From assembly GCA_002360535.1 (NCBI GenBank), contig DEQR01000058.1:1-45380 (forward strand): DNA of 45,380 nucleotides. The letters are read 5' to 3'. The position numbers and the translations under genes were made by a program. The stretch is from Thiobacillus sp. UBA3361 (GTDB lineage Bacteria; Pseudomonadota; Gammaproteobacteria; Burkholderiales; Thiobacillaceae). The notes under the pieces were generated by a model. That model made no database searches, was not told where the DNA came from, and was given only the letters and a program-made list of their open reading frames with translations. Within the stretch, counting starts at the first letter, position 1. Every line of letters begins with the position of its first letter. Below, piece by piece: positions 1 to 7,851 of this stretch.

Positions 1-391
1 ACGAGCCCATGGCGAACTCGTCCATGTTGGTCTTGCCCAGACAGGGCATGCCGGCGGCCTTGAAGCGGCTGATGACATGGGCGTCGTAAGGTGAGACGAA
101 GTTGGACAGCATCTTCGAGCCGCAGCTGGTGAGCCAGCCCTCGGCACAGAAGATGTCCTTGTGGGCGATGGGCACGCCCAGCAGCGGTCCGGCGTCATCA
201 CTCCCGGCAGCGCGGCGGGCATCGGCGTCGCGCGCCTCGGCCAGGGTGCGTTCCGGATCGACGGTGATGAAGGCGTTCAGGCGCGGGTTGTGGGCCTGGA
301 TGCGGGCCAGGTAGTCCTGGCACAGCTCGGCGCTGGATGCCTTGCCCAAGGCAAGGAGTTCGGAGAGTTGTTTTAGGCTGGTGGCGTTCAT
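1..391 (-). CDS. gatA: Asp/Glu-tRNA amidotransferase subunit A, N-terminal part (runs off the window)
   Basis: This is the first 130 codons of the amidase subunit of the GatCAB complex, which converts Glu-tRNA(Gln) and/or Asp-tRNA(Asn) to the amide form in bacteria lacking the matching direct synthetase. The start ATG is at 391-389 on the minus strand and the frame stays open to the window edge. The translation shows the helical N-terminus (begins MNATSLKQLSELLA), the PLLGVPIAHKDIF segment with the first catalytic lysine of the amidase-signature triad (Lys in HKD), and GKTNMDEFAMGS, which leads into the catalytic serine region; the serines themselves lie outside the window. It follows gatC by 11 bases in the same direction, the usual gatC-gatA order, and gatB is expected next, off the edge. 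Confidence 0.95.
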   Translation of the reverse strand, partial: MNATSLKQLSELLALGKASSAELCQDYLARIQAHNPRLNAFITVDPERTLAEARDADARRAAGSDDAGPLLGVPIAHKDIFCAEGWLTSCGSKMLSNFVSPYDAHVISRFKAAGMPCLGKTNMDEFAMGS

Positions 392-402
392 GGGTTACCG
401 GA

Positions 403-690
403 TCACTCGATCACCTGCGGCACCAGATAGAGCCCATTCTCTACCTGCGGCGCGACCGCCTGGTAGGCGGCGCGGCGGTCGGTCTCGCTGACCACGTCCT
501 CGCGCAGGCGCTGGTGGATGTCGCGGGCATGGGCCATGGGCGCCACGCCGGCGGTATCGAAGGCCTGCATCTCCTCGATCAGGGTGAAGATGCCGTTGAG
601 CTGTTCCCGGTATTGGGCAGCTTCCGGTTCGGTGACCCGGATGCGCGCCAGGTGGGCGATGCGCTTGACGTCGTCGAGGGAGAGAGACAT
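403..690 (-). CDS. gatC: Asp/Glu-tRNA amidotransferase subunit C
   Basis: Small 95-residue subunit of GatCAB; in the known structures it wraps around the A/B interface and stabilises the complex. The length is typical. The protein starts MSLSLDDVKRIAHLARI, the conserved family N-terminus, and later has the usual ...NGIFTLIEEMQAFDT... and a stretch with LREDVV that contacts the partner subunits. It is the first gene of a minus-strand gatC-gatA unit and is divergent from mreB, with 89 bases between the two start codons. Nothing unusual is seen. Confidence 0.95.
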   Translation of the reverse strand: MSLSLDDVKRIAHLARIRVTEPEAAQYREQLNGIFTLIEEMQAFDTAGVAPMAHARDIHQRLREDVVSETDRRAAYQAVAPQVENGLYLVPQVIE

Positions 691-779
691 GGATGAACGG
701 TGCCGGAAGGCTTATGCGGCTGGGGCTTGTAGGTTATCATACGCGGCTATTTTTTCTGCCCCCGCGCTGAGTTGACAAC
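691..779. promoter_or_regulatory. Divergent gatC / mreB promoter region
   Basis: This 89-base gap separates two divergent start codons and must carry both promoters. Going toward gatC (minus strand) there is a good -10-like TATGAT at about 741-736, without a convincing -35. Going toward mreB the best pair is TTGTAG (727-732) and TATTTT (748-753), but the spacer is only 15 bases. It holds an A/T-rich patch (about 748-756) in a GC-rich surrounding. The mreB start at 780 has no clear Shine-Dalgarno match. The box assignments are by eye and weak. Confidence 0.3.
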
Positions 780-1820
780 ATGTTCGGAACCTTACGTGGT
801 TACTTCTCCACCGACCTGGCCATCGACCTGGGTACGGCCAACACCCTGATCTATGTGCGCGGCCGCGGCATCGTGCTGGACGAACCGTCGGTGGTGGCCA
901 TCCGCCAGGAAGGGCCCACCGGAAAGAAGACCATCCAGGCGGTGGGGCTGGAGGCCAAGCAGATGCTGGGCCGCACGCCCGGCAACATCCAGGCCATCCG
1001 GCCCATGAAGGACGGGGTGATCGCCGACTTCAACGTCACCGAGCAGATGCTCAAGTACTTCATCAAGAAGGTGCACGACACGCGGCTGTTCCACCCCAGC
1101 CCGCGCATCATCATCTGCGTGCCCTCCGGGGCCACCCAGGTGGAGCGGCGCGCCATCCGCGAATCGGCCATCGGTGCCGGCGCGCGCCAGGTGTATCTGA
1201 TCGAGGAACCCATGGCCGCCGCCATCGGCGCCGGCCTGCCGGTGGCCGAGGCGACCGGCTCCATGGTGGTGGATATCGGCGGCGGCACCACCGAGGTGGG
1301 GGTCATCTCCCTGGGCGGCGTGGTCTATACGGCCAGTGTGCGGGTGGGCGGCGACAAGTTCGACGAGTCCATCATCAACTACATCCGCCGCAACTACGGC
1401 ATGCTGATCGGCGAATCCACCTCTGAGGCGATCAAGAAGGAAATGGGCTCGGCCTTTCCGGGCTCCGAGGTGCGGGAGATGGAGGTCAAGGGCCGCAACC
1501 TGGCCGAGGGTATCCCGCGCAGCTTCACCGTCACCTCCAACGAGGTGCTGGAGGCCCTGACCGATCCCCTCAACACCATCGTCTCGGCCGTCAAGTCGGC
1601 CCTGGAACAGACTCCGCCTGAACTGGGCGCGGACATCGCCGAGAAGGGCATGGTGCTGACCGGCGGCGGAGCGCTGCTGCGGGACATCGACCGCCTGCTG
1701 ATGGAAGAGACCGGCCTGCCGGTGATTGTCGCCGACGATCCCCTGACCTGCGTGGTGCGCGGTTCCGGCCGTGCCCTGGAGGAGATGGATCGGCTTTCCA
1801 CGGTGTTCACCAACGACTGA
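780..1820 (+). CDS. mreB: Rod shape-determining protein MreB (actin homologue)
   Basis: Bacterial actin that forms membrane-associated antiparallel filaments and guides the elongation machinery (MreC, MreD, PBP2, RodA, RodZ). The 346-residue length is normal. Visible actin-fold motifs are the phosphate-1 loop IDLGTANTLIY (about residues 15-25), the phosphate-2 loop VVDIGGGTTEVGVISLGG (about 162-179) and the adenosine motif LTGGGALLRDID (about 290-301). The N-terminus MFGTLRGYFSTD has the short membrane-binding character found in Gram-negative MreB. It is the first gene of the mreBCD-mrdAB run, and a heptad-repeat element separates it from mreC. Confidence 0.97.
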   Translation: MFGTLRGYFSTDLAIDLGTANTLIYVRGRGIVLDEPSVVAIRQEGPTGKKTIQAVGLEAKQMLGRTPGNIQAIRPMKDGVIADFNVTEQMLKYFIKKVHDTRLFHPSPRIIICVPSGATQVERRAIRESAIGAGARQVYLIEEPMAAAIGAGLPVAEATGSMVVDIGGGTTEVGVISLGGVVYTASVRVGGDKFDESIINYIRRNYGMLIGESTSEAIKKEMGSAFPGSEVREMEVKGRNLAEGIPRSFTVTSNEVLEALTDPLNTIVSAVKSALEQTPPELGADIAEKGMVLTGGGALLRDIDRLLMEETGLPVIVADDPLTCVVRGSGRALEEMDRLSTVFTND

Positions 1821-1906
1821 TGTCTTAGGGGCAAGGGACAAGGAACAAGGAGCAGGGAAACACCGCCGAGTCCTTCTCCCCTGCCCAACGCCCCCTGCCT
1901 CTTCCC
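1821..1906 (+). repeat. Heptad-repeat inverted element, copy 1 (mreB-mreC gap)
   Basis: The whole gap between mreB and mreC is one purine-then-pyrimidine element. The left arm, about 1827-1857, consists of degenerate heptads of the form CAAGGNN (GCAAGGG, ACAAGGA, ACAAGGA, GCAGGG). A short centre follows, then a right arm at about 1872-1906 of degenerate reverse-complement heptads (CTCCCCTGCC, CCCCCTGCC, TCTTCCC). The arms could pair imperfectly into a long hairpin ending directly at the mreC ATG. The only strong AAGGAG in the gap (1847-1852) lies in the left arm, about 55 bases before the start codon. Three related copies occur in the msh cluster. Confidence 0.7.
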
Positions 1907-2752
1907 ATGTCCCGCGCGCCCCACTCCCCCCTGTTCGCCAGGGAGATGGGTCTGCCTGCCCGCTTCACCCTCTACACCCTGTTGTGCCTGGCCCTGATGG
2001 CGGTGGACGCCCGCTACAACGCATTGGCATTCCTGCGCCTGGGCATCGCCACCGTGCTGCATCCCATCCAGAACGGTCTGACCCGTCCGTTCCTCTATCT
2101 CGATGACGCGCTGGAGTTTTTCACCGTGCACGGGGCGATGCTGCGGGAGAACCGGGAGCTGAAAGAGGCGCAAATCGCCGCCAAGACCGACACCCAGACC
2201 CTCTCCAGCCTGCGCATGGAAAACGCCGAACTGCGCGCCCTGCTCGGCCTGGAGCGGCCTTCAGGCTATACCAGCCGGGCGGCTGAGATCATCCGCGTCC
2301 TGCCGGACCCCTTCAACCGCCAGGTGCTCCTCGACCGGGGCACCCGCCACGGTATCGAGGCCGGCCTGCCGGTGGCCGACGCCCAGGGCCTGGTGGGCCA
2401 GGTCACGCGCGTCTTCCCCCTCGGCAGCGAGGTCACCCTGCTCACCTCCCGGGGCCAGGCGGCACCGGTGCAGGCTTTGCGCACCGGCCTGCGCCTGATC
2501 GTCTCCGGCCTGGGCCAGGACCGCATGCTGGAGGTGCGCTTCCTGGACATGCACGCCGACCTGCAGGCCGGCGATGTGCTGGTCACCTCGGGCCTGGACG
2601 GCATCTATCCGCCGGGCATCCCGGTGGCCAGGGTGCTGAACGTGCAGCCGCCCAAGGACACCCCTTTCGCCCGTGCCGTCTGCGAACCGATCTCCCAGGT
2701 GGGCGCCCACCGCCATGTGATGGTCCTGCGCCGGGACCGGGAACAACCGTGA
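1907..2752 (+). CDS. mreC: Rod shape-determining protein MreC
   Basis: Bitopic membrane protein of the elongasome; its periplasmic beta domain binds and activates PBP2. The 281-residue protein shows a cytoplasmic N-terminus, one transmembrane helix at about residues 19-36 (FTLYTLLCLALMAVD), a coiled coil at about 70-110 (LRENRELKEAQIAAKTD onward, ending in LRMENAELRALLGL), and the two six-stranded beta-barrel regions, with the family segment NRQVLLDRGTRHGIEAGLPV. The ATG at 1907 abuts the heptad-repeat element and has no normal Shine-Dalgarno; an internal ATG (MGLPARF, codon 14) is a possible alternative. Its stop overlaps the GTG of mreD by four bases. Confidence 0.95.
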   Translation: MSRAPHSPLFAREMGLPARFTLYTLLCLALMAVDARYNALAFLRLGIATVLHPIQNGLTRPFLYLDDALEFFTVHGAMLRENRELKEAQIAAKTDTQTLSSLRMENAELRALLGLERPSGYTSRAAEIIRVLPDPFNRQVLLDRGTRHGIEAGLPVADAQGLVGQVTRVFPLGSEVTLLTSRGQAAPVQALRTGLRLIVSGLGQDRMLEVRFLDMHADLQAGDVLVTSGLDGIYPPGIPVARVLNVQPPKDTPFARAVCEPISQVGAHRHVMVLRRDREQP

Positions 2753-3291
2753 AGCCGCGCAACCCCGCCCGCCTGATGCAACGCGGTCCGGAGCTGATCG
2801 CCCCGGCCGGCCTGCGTTTGATCGCCGGCAGCCTGCTGGCGGCGGTGCTGCTCTCCCTGCTGCCCTGGCCGCGGGCCGGCCTGTGGCTGGTGCCGGAATT
2901 CCCCCTCATGGTGCTGCTCTACTGGAACACCCACGAACCGCGGCGCACTCCACTGCGCCTGGCCTTCGGGCTGGGCCTGCTGGCCGACGTCGGGCATGGG
3001 GTACTGTTCGGCATCCACGCCCTGGCCTACCTCGCCGCTTCCTTCCTGGCCCTCATGGTGCAACGCCGACTGGCCAATTTCGGCCCCTATGGACAGGCCT
3101 TACAGCTGGCCCCCATCTTTCTGGGCATGAAGCTGCTGATCGTGCTGCTGGGGCTGGCCATGACCCAGGGGGTGGCAGACTGGCGGCAACTGGCCGGGGG
3201 CCTGGTGGCGGCCCTGCTCTGGCTACCCATGTGCCTGCTGCTCAACCGTCTCGCCGGCCGTCCCGACGAACCGCCCAGCCCCGGCTCCTGA
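2749..3291 (+). CDS. mreD: Rod shape-determining protein MreD
   Basis: Polytopic inner-membrane partner of MreC in the elongasome. The GTG start at 2749 overlaps the mreC stop (GTGA), indicating translational coupling. The 180-residue protein is mostly hydrophobic, with about five membrane helices, the family-typical P-E-F-P-L segment (VPEFPLMVLLYW, near residue 45) and a GLLADVGHGVLFGIHALAY region (about 77-95) that matches the conserved MreD core. The last base of its stop is the first base of the mrdA start (TGATG). Function is assigned from family and operon position. Confidence 0.93.
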   Translation: MKPRNPARLMQRGPELIAPAGLRLIAGSLLAAVLLSLLPWPRAGLWLVPEFPLMVLLYWNTHEPRRTPLRLAFGLGLLADVGHGVLFGIHALAYLAASFLALMVQRRLANFGPYGQALQLAPIFLGMKLLIVLLGLAMTQGVADWRQLAGGLVAALLWLPMCLLLNRLAGRPDEPPSPGS

Positions 3292-5288
3292 TGAAGGCAT
3301 TTCGGCTGATCAATCCTGAGCTGGAGTACCTGCGCTACCGGCAACGCGCGCGGGTGGCCGCCCTGGTCGCCGCGATCCTCCTCCTGGTGCTGTTTGTGCG
3401 CTTCTTCTGGCTGCAGGTGGTGCAATACGACCGCTACCATGCCCTGGCGGAGAACAACCGCATCGCGCTGCTGCCGGCGCCGCCGGCCCGCGGGGTGATC
3501 TACGACCGCGGCGGGACGGTGCTGGCGCAGAATTTTTCCGCCTACACCCTGGAGGTCACGCCGGACAAGACCGGTGGCCTGGAAAGGACGCTGGACGACT
3601 TGGCCGGCATCGTGGAGATCACCGACGCGGACCGCAAGCGCTTCCAGAAACTCATGGCGGAGAACAAGCAGTTCTCCAGCATCCCCATCCGCAACCGCCT
3701 CACCGAGGAGGAGGTGGCTCGGTTCGCCGCTCACCGCTACCGCTTTCCCGGCGTGGAGGTGAAGGCACGCCTGTTCCGCCAATACCCCCTGGGCGAATCC
3801 CTGGCCCACGTGGTGGGCTATATCGGCCGGGTCAACGCCGGCGACCTGGAAAACCTGGCGGAGACGGGTCAGGAGGCCAATTACCGGGGCACGGATCACA
3901 TCGGCAAGGCCGGCGTGGAGGCCAGCTACGAATACTGGCTGCATGGCCGCACCGGTCTGGAAAAGGTGGAGAACGACTCCGGCGGGCGCGCCGTGCGCGT
4001 GCTGTCGCGCACCCCCCCCACGGCGGGCTACAACCTGTATCTGCACATCGATACCCGCCTGCAGCAACTGGCCGAGCAGGCGTTCGGGGACTACCGCGGC
4101 GCCCTGGTGGCCCTGGACCCGCGCAACGGCGGCGTGCTGGCCCTGGTCAGCCAGCCGGGCTTCGACCCCAACCTGTTCATCGACGGCATCGACGTGGCCA
4201 ACTGGAAGGCGCTCAACGAATCGCCAGACCATCCCCTGATCAACCGTGCCCTGCGCGGCATCTACCCGCCCGGCTCCACCATCAAGCCGTTCATGGCACT
4301 GGCCGGTCTGCACTACGGCCTGCGCCGGCCCGGCGACAGCATCGTCGACCCCGGCTATTACAGCCTGCCCGGCAGCAGCCATCGTTACCGGGACTGGAAG
4401 AAGGATGGCCATGGCTGGGTGGACCTGAAGCGTTCCGTGGTCATCTCCTGCGACACCTATTACTACCAGCTGGCCCACCAGATGGGCATCGAGCGCATGC
4501 ACGACTTCCTCGCCCGGTTCGGGTTCGGACGCCGCACCGGCATCGATCTGGACGGCGAACTGGCCGGCCTGCTGCCCAGCCCGGAATGGAAACGGAAACG
4601 TTTCAAGCAGCCCTGGTGGCCGGGCGAGACGGTGATCGCCGGCATCGGCCAGGGCTATACCCTGGCCACACCCCTGCAACTGGCGGTGGCCACCATGGCC
4701 ATCGCCAATGACGGCGTGGTTTATAAACCGCGGCTGATCCGCGCCTGGCGCGAGCCGGGCAGCGGCCGGATTGTCCAGGCCGCCCCCCAGGTCATGGACC
4801 GCATCCCCTTCAAACCGGCGCATCTGGCCATCGTCAAGCAGGCGATGGTGGAAGTAACCCATCCGGGCGGTACCGCCTCCGCCGCCGGGGCCGGCGCCCC
4901 CTACCCGTTCGCCGGCAAGACCGGCACCGCCCAGGTGGTGGGCATCAAGCAGGGGGCTCGCTACGACGAGCGCCGGGTGGCCGCCCGCCATCGGGATCAC
5001 GCCCTGTTCATCGCCTTCGCGCCGGCGGACAACCCCAAGATCGTGGTGGCCGTGATGGTGGAAAACGGCGGCCATGGCGGTTCCACGGCTGCACCCATGG
5101 CGCGCAAGGTGATCGACTACTGGTTGCTGGGCAAGCTGCCGCCGCCCGCCGGCGCCGGCCCGGTGACGGATTCCGTCGTGCCAGAAGAGGAGCAAGAAGG
5201 CGAGGACCGAGGTCCCGTGGAGGAACCCGTCCCGGCCCAGGACGCCTCGGCCGGGCCGCCCTCGACCCGGGCAGCCGGAGGACAATGA
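3291..5288 (+). CDS. mrdA: Penicillin-binding protein 2, elongation transpeptidase
   Basis: Class B PBP that cross-links peptidoglycan during cell elongation together with RodA. The start ATG at 3291 (MKAFRLINPELEYLRYR) is coupled to the mreD stop; the frame is open further upstream but that part is not PBP2-like. The protein has 665 residues. A transmembrane helix spans about residues 22-42, the pedestal/dimerisation region contains RGVIYDRGG, and the transpeptidase domain carries all three active-site motifs: S329-T-I-K332, S386-C-D388 and K543-T-G545. The C-terminal ~45 residues are Pro/Glu-rich and probably disordered. A run of eight C at 4012-4019 lies inside the gene. It overlaps rodA by four bases. 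Confidence 0.96.
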   Translation: MKAFRLINPELEYLRYRQRARVAALVAAILLLVLFVRFFWLQVVQYDRYHALAENNRIALLPAPPARGVIYDRGGTVLAQNFSAYTLEVTPDKTGGLERTLDDLAGIVEITDADRKRFQKLMAENKQFSSIPIRNRLTEEEVARFAAHRYRFPGVEVKARLFRQYPLGESLAHVVGYIGRVNAGDLENLAETGQEANYRGTDHIGKAGVEASYEYWLHGRTGLEKVENDSGGRAVRVLSRTPPTAGYNLYLHIDTRLQQLAEQAFGDYRGALVALDPRNGGVLALVSQPGFDPNLFIDGIDVANWKALNESPDHPLINRALRGIYPPGSTIKPFMALAGLHYGLRRPGDSIVDPGYYSLPGSSHRYRDWKKDGHGWVDLKRSVVISCDTYYYQLAHQMGIERMHDFLARFGFGRRTGIDLDGELAGLLPSPEWKRKRFKQPWWPGETVIAGIGQGYTLATPLQLAVATMAIANDGVVYKPRLIRAWREPGSGRIVQAAPQVMDRIPFKPAHLAIVKQAMVEVTHPGGTASAAGAGAPYPFAGKTGTAQVVGIKQGARYDERRVAARHRDHALFIAFAPADNPKIVVAVMVENGGHGGSTAAPMARKVIDYWLLGKLPPPAGAGPVTDSVVPEEEQEGEDRGPVEEPVPAQDASAGPPSTRAAGGQ

Positions 5289-6382
5289 TGCTGGTCCGCT
5301 TCCTGAAACGCCTCACGGCCCACCTGGACCTGCCGCTCACAGGGCTGCTGCTGGTGCTGCTGCTGCTCAGCCTGGCCCTGGTCTATAGCGCGTCGGGGGG
5401 CAGCGACGCCAAGCTGCTGGCTAACCTGAGCAATATGGGCATTGCCCTGGCCGCCATGCTGCTGGCTTCCCAGATCCCGCCCCAGCGCCTGATGCAGTTC
5501 GCCCTGCCGGCCTATACACTGGGGCTGCTGCTGCTGGTGGCCGTGGCCCTGTTCGGTGACGTGGTCAACGGGGCGCGGCGCTGGCTCGATCTGGGCATCA
5601 CCCGCCTGCAGCCTTCCGAGCTGATGCGCCTCGGTGCCCCCCTGATGTTGGCGTGGTACCTGCATTACCGGCAGGAGACGCTCAGCGCCCGCAACTACGC
5701 GGTGGGCATCCTGCTGCTGCTGCTGCCGGTGGGTCTCATACTGCGCCAGCCGGACCTGGGTACCTCCCTGCTCATTACCGCCTCGGGCTTCTTCGTGCTA
5801 TTCCTGGGCGGCCTCAGCCTGCGTTTCATCCTCGGCAGCGCCGCTCTGTTGGCCGCCCTGGCGCCCCTCGCCTGGAACCTGCTGCACGATTACCAGCGCC
5901 GCCGCGTGCTGACCATGCTCGATCCCACCAGCGACCCCCTGGGCGCCGGCTACCACATCATCCAGTCAACCATCGCCCTGGGTTCCGGCGGCGTGGCGGG
6001 CAAGGGCTGGATGAACGGCACCCAGACGCATCTGGAGTTCCTCCCCGAGGCCAGCACGGACTTCATCTTCGCCGTGTTCTCCGAGGAGTTCGGCCTGATC
6101 GGCAACCTGTTCCTGCTGCTGCTGTTCGCCGCCATCGTCGGCCGCGGCCTGATGCTGGCCGCCGGCGCGCCCAGCCTGTTCGGCCGCCTACTGGCGGCCT
6201 CCATCGTGCTGACCTTCTTTACCTACGCCTTCGTCAACATGGGCATGGTGTCCGGCATCCTGCCGGTGGTGGGTGTCCCCCTGCCCCTGGTCAGCTACGG
6301 CGGTACCTCCATGCTGACCGTCATGTTGGGATTCGGCATCGTCATGAGCCTGGCCACCCACAAAAAACTTGTTAAAACATAA
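5285..6382 (+). CDS. mrdB: Peptidoglycan polymerase RodA (SEDS family)
   Basis: SEDS-family glycosyltransferase that polymerises lipid II and works with PBP2. The 365-residue length fits the family. About ten membrane helices can be seen. Conserved SEDS segments include VNGARRWLDLGITRLQPSEL (about residues 95-114), the loop with LDPTSDPLGAGYHIIQS, the FLPEASTDFIFAVFSEEFG region and the C-terminal GVPLPLVSYGGTSMLT. The start ATG overlaps the mrdA stop (ATGATG context), so the pair is translationally coupled. It is the last elongasome core gene before rlpA. Confidence 0.96.
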   Translation: MMLVRFLKRLTAHLDLPLTGLLLVLLLLSLALVYSASGGSDAKLLANLSNMGIALAAMLLASQIPPQRLMQFALPAYTLGLLLLVAVALFGDVVNGARRWLDLGITRLQPSELMRLGAPLMLAWYLHYRQETLSARNYAVGILLLLLPVGLILRQPDLGTSLLITASGFFVLFLGGLSLRFILGSAALLAALAPLAWNLLHDYQRRRVLTMLDPTSDPLGAGYHIIQSTIALGSGGVAGKGWMNGTQTHLEFLPEASTDFIFAVFSEEFGLIGNLFLLLLFAAIVGRGLMLAAGAPSLFGRLLAASIVLTFFTYAFVNMGMVSGILPVVGVPLPLVSYGGTSMLTVMLGFGIVMSLATHKKLVKT

Positions 6383-6489
6383 GGGTGAGCGCTAAACTTA
6401 TTCCACATTATCAATATGCGCCCAGCCATGGACCCATGGAACCGCATCCGGTGAATCACCCTCAGCGGACCGAACAACGGAGACAGACC

Positions 6490-7773
6490 ATGCTCCCAGC
6501 CCCTTTCCGTCTGCCGCTTATCGCCCTCGCCGCCGGCGTCTATCTGGCCGGCTGCAGCAGCCTGAGCCCGCGCACCGCCGAGACCGCACCCCAGCCGCCA
6601 GCCGGCCGCGAGGCCGCCGTGCTGCCCCCTTACACCGGCGGCGGCTATTACAAGGATGACGGCCCCGGCGCCAACCCGCCGGACAACCTGGACGCCGTGC
6701 CCGACGCGGAGCCACGCGACGAGCCCCTGCATCCGTTCGCCAACCGCGTCTATAAGGTCAAGGGCAAGCGCTACGTGCCGGATGTCTCGGGCCAGGACTA
6801 CAAGACCCGCGGCCTGGCTTCCTGGTACGGACGCAAATTCCACGGCCGGCCCACCTCCTCCGGCGAGCCGTATGACATGTATGCCATGACCGCAGCCCAC
6901 AAGACCCTGCCCATCCCCAGCTTCGCGCGGGTGACCAACGTGCAGACCGGCGATAGCGTGGTGGTGCGCGTCAATGACCGCGGGCCGTTCCATCCCGACC
7001 GCGTCATCGACCTGTCCTACACCGCAGCGCACAAGCTCCGGGCACTCAACGACGTGACCCTAGTGGAGGTCGAGCGGCTGCTGCCCGAGGAGGGTGCGGC
7101 TCCAGGCTCCTTCTCCGCCGCCGTGGACGGGGAGGGCGCCCCGCCCGAGCCGGCCGCCCAGGCCCGATCCGCCGGCCTGCAGGTCACCCCGCTGCCGACC
7201 GCCCAGCCCATGCAAGTGCAGAACCTGCGCACCGTCTATCTGCAATTGGGTGCCTTTGCCAACCCCCTGGCGGCGGACGAACTGACCGGCCGGCTGATAC
7301 AGAAGCTGGGCCGCGTCATCCCCGGCGTGCTGCGCCTCGACGAGGCCGGCCTGATCAAGGTCCAGGTCGGCCCCTTCACCAGCGACGAAGCGGCGGATGC
7401 CGCCCTGGGCATGGTGACCGCGGCGGTGGACGTGAAACCCTACAAACTGGTGTCCACCGGTAAAACCGCCCGGCAGGATGCCGAGTCCCCGTCCGAACGG
7501 CCGGGTGCCGCGACGGCCGCTACCCAGGCCGCCGCCATCCCCGCCGAGCAGGCCTACTGGCTGCAGTTGGCCGCCTTCAGCCGGGCCGAGGCGGCGGAGG
7601 AGTTGATCCGGCGGGTACAATCCGGCTCGCCGGTGCCGGGAATGGAAAAACGCCAGGAAATGGGCCTCACCAAGGTCCAGGCCGGGCCCTATGCCACCGC
7701 CGCGCTGGCCGACAGCGCCGCCCAGGAATTGTCCGCCTTGCTGGGGCAGCGCCCCTACCGGCTGTTGCGCTAG
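6490..7773 (+). CDS. rlpA: RlpA-like septal-ring lytic transglycosylase lipoprotein with two SPOR domains
   Basis: Outer-membrane lipoprotein; Pseudomonas RlpA is a lytic transglycosylase specific for glycan strands lacking stem peptides, and SPOR domains bring such proteins to the septum. I chose the ATG at 6490 because a GGAGACAGACC leader precedes it and it gives a clean lipoprotein signal ending in LAGC (Cys22); the frame is open back to a GTG at 6385. The 427-residue protein has the double-psi beta-barrel (GLASWYGRKFHGRPTSSGE ... VRVNDRGPFHPDRVIDLS) and two separate SPOR-like domains near the C-terminus, starting VYLQLGAFANPLAADEL and YWLQLAAFSRAEAAEELI. E. coli RlpA has one SPOR domain, so the duplication is notable. 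Confidence 0.92.
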   Translation: MLPAPFRLPLIALAAGVYLAGCSSLSPRTAETAPQPPAGREAAVLPPYTGGGYYKDDGPGANPPDNLDAVPDAEPRDEPLHPFANRVYKVKGKRYVPDVSGQDYKTRGLASWYGRKFHGRPTSSGEPYDMYAMTAAHKTLPIPSFARVTNVQTGDSVVVRVNDRGPFHPDRVIDLSYTAAHKLRALNDVTLVEVERLLPEEGAAPGSFSAAVDGEGAPPEPAAQARSAGLQVTPLPTAQPMQVQNLRTVYLQLGAFANPLAADELTGRLIQKLGRVIPGVLRLDEAGLIKVQVGPFTSDEAADAALGMVTAAVDVKPYKLVSTGKTARQDAESPSERPGAATAATQAAAIPAEQAYWLQLAAFSRAEAAEELIRRVQSGSPVPGMEKRQEMGLTKVQAGPYATAALADSAAQELSALLGQRPYRLLR

Positions 7774-7776
7774 CGT

Positions 7777-7825
7777 CCCGCTGAACCTGCGGGTCGGCGC
7801 CGATGTTGCGGCCGCGGATGCGGCC
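7777..7825 (+). other. Two small hairpins between rlpA and dacA
   Basis: The 78-base gap contains CCCGC/GCGGG (7777-7781 with 7789-7793) and a perfect six-base-pair stem GGCCGC-GGAT-GCGGCC (7810-7825). A short run of four T follows about ten bases later, so this is at best a weak or Rho-assisted terminator. It could equally be a processing or stabilising structure in a longer transcript. Confidence 0.3.
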
Positions 7826-7851
7826 ATTCAGTACTTTTCCAAGACAGGCCT

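Noticed and set aside
792..1841. Long open frame on the minus strand opposite mreB
   Set aside because: It is antisense to a canonical MreB; its His/Gly/Asp-rich translation is typical of a GC-rich shadow frame.
2883..3290. Upstream extension of the PBP2 frame by 136 codons
   Set aside because: The extension overlaps mreD in another frame and has no PBP2 similarity; the ATG at 3291 is coupled to the mreD stop and gives the normal N-terminus.
4012..4019. C8 run in mrdA as a phase-variable switch
   Set aside because: The gene is essential in rod-shaped cells and intact here; it is more likely chance in a Pro-rich, GC-rich stretch.
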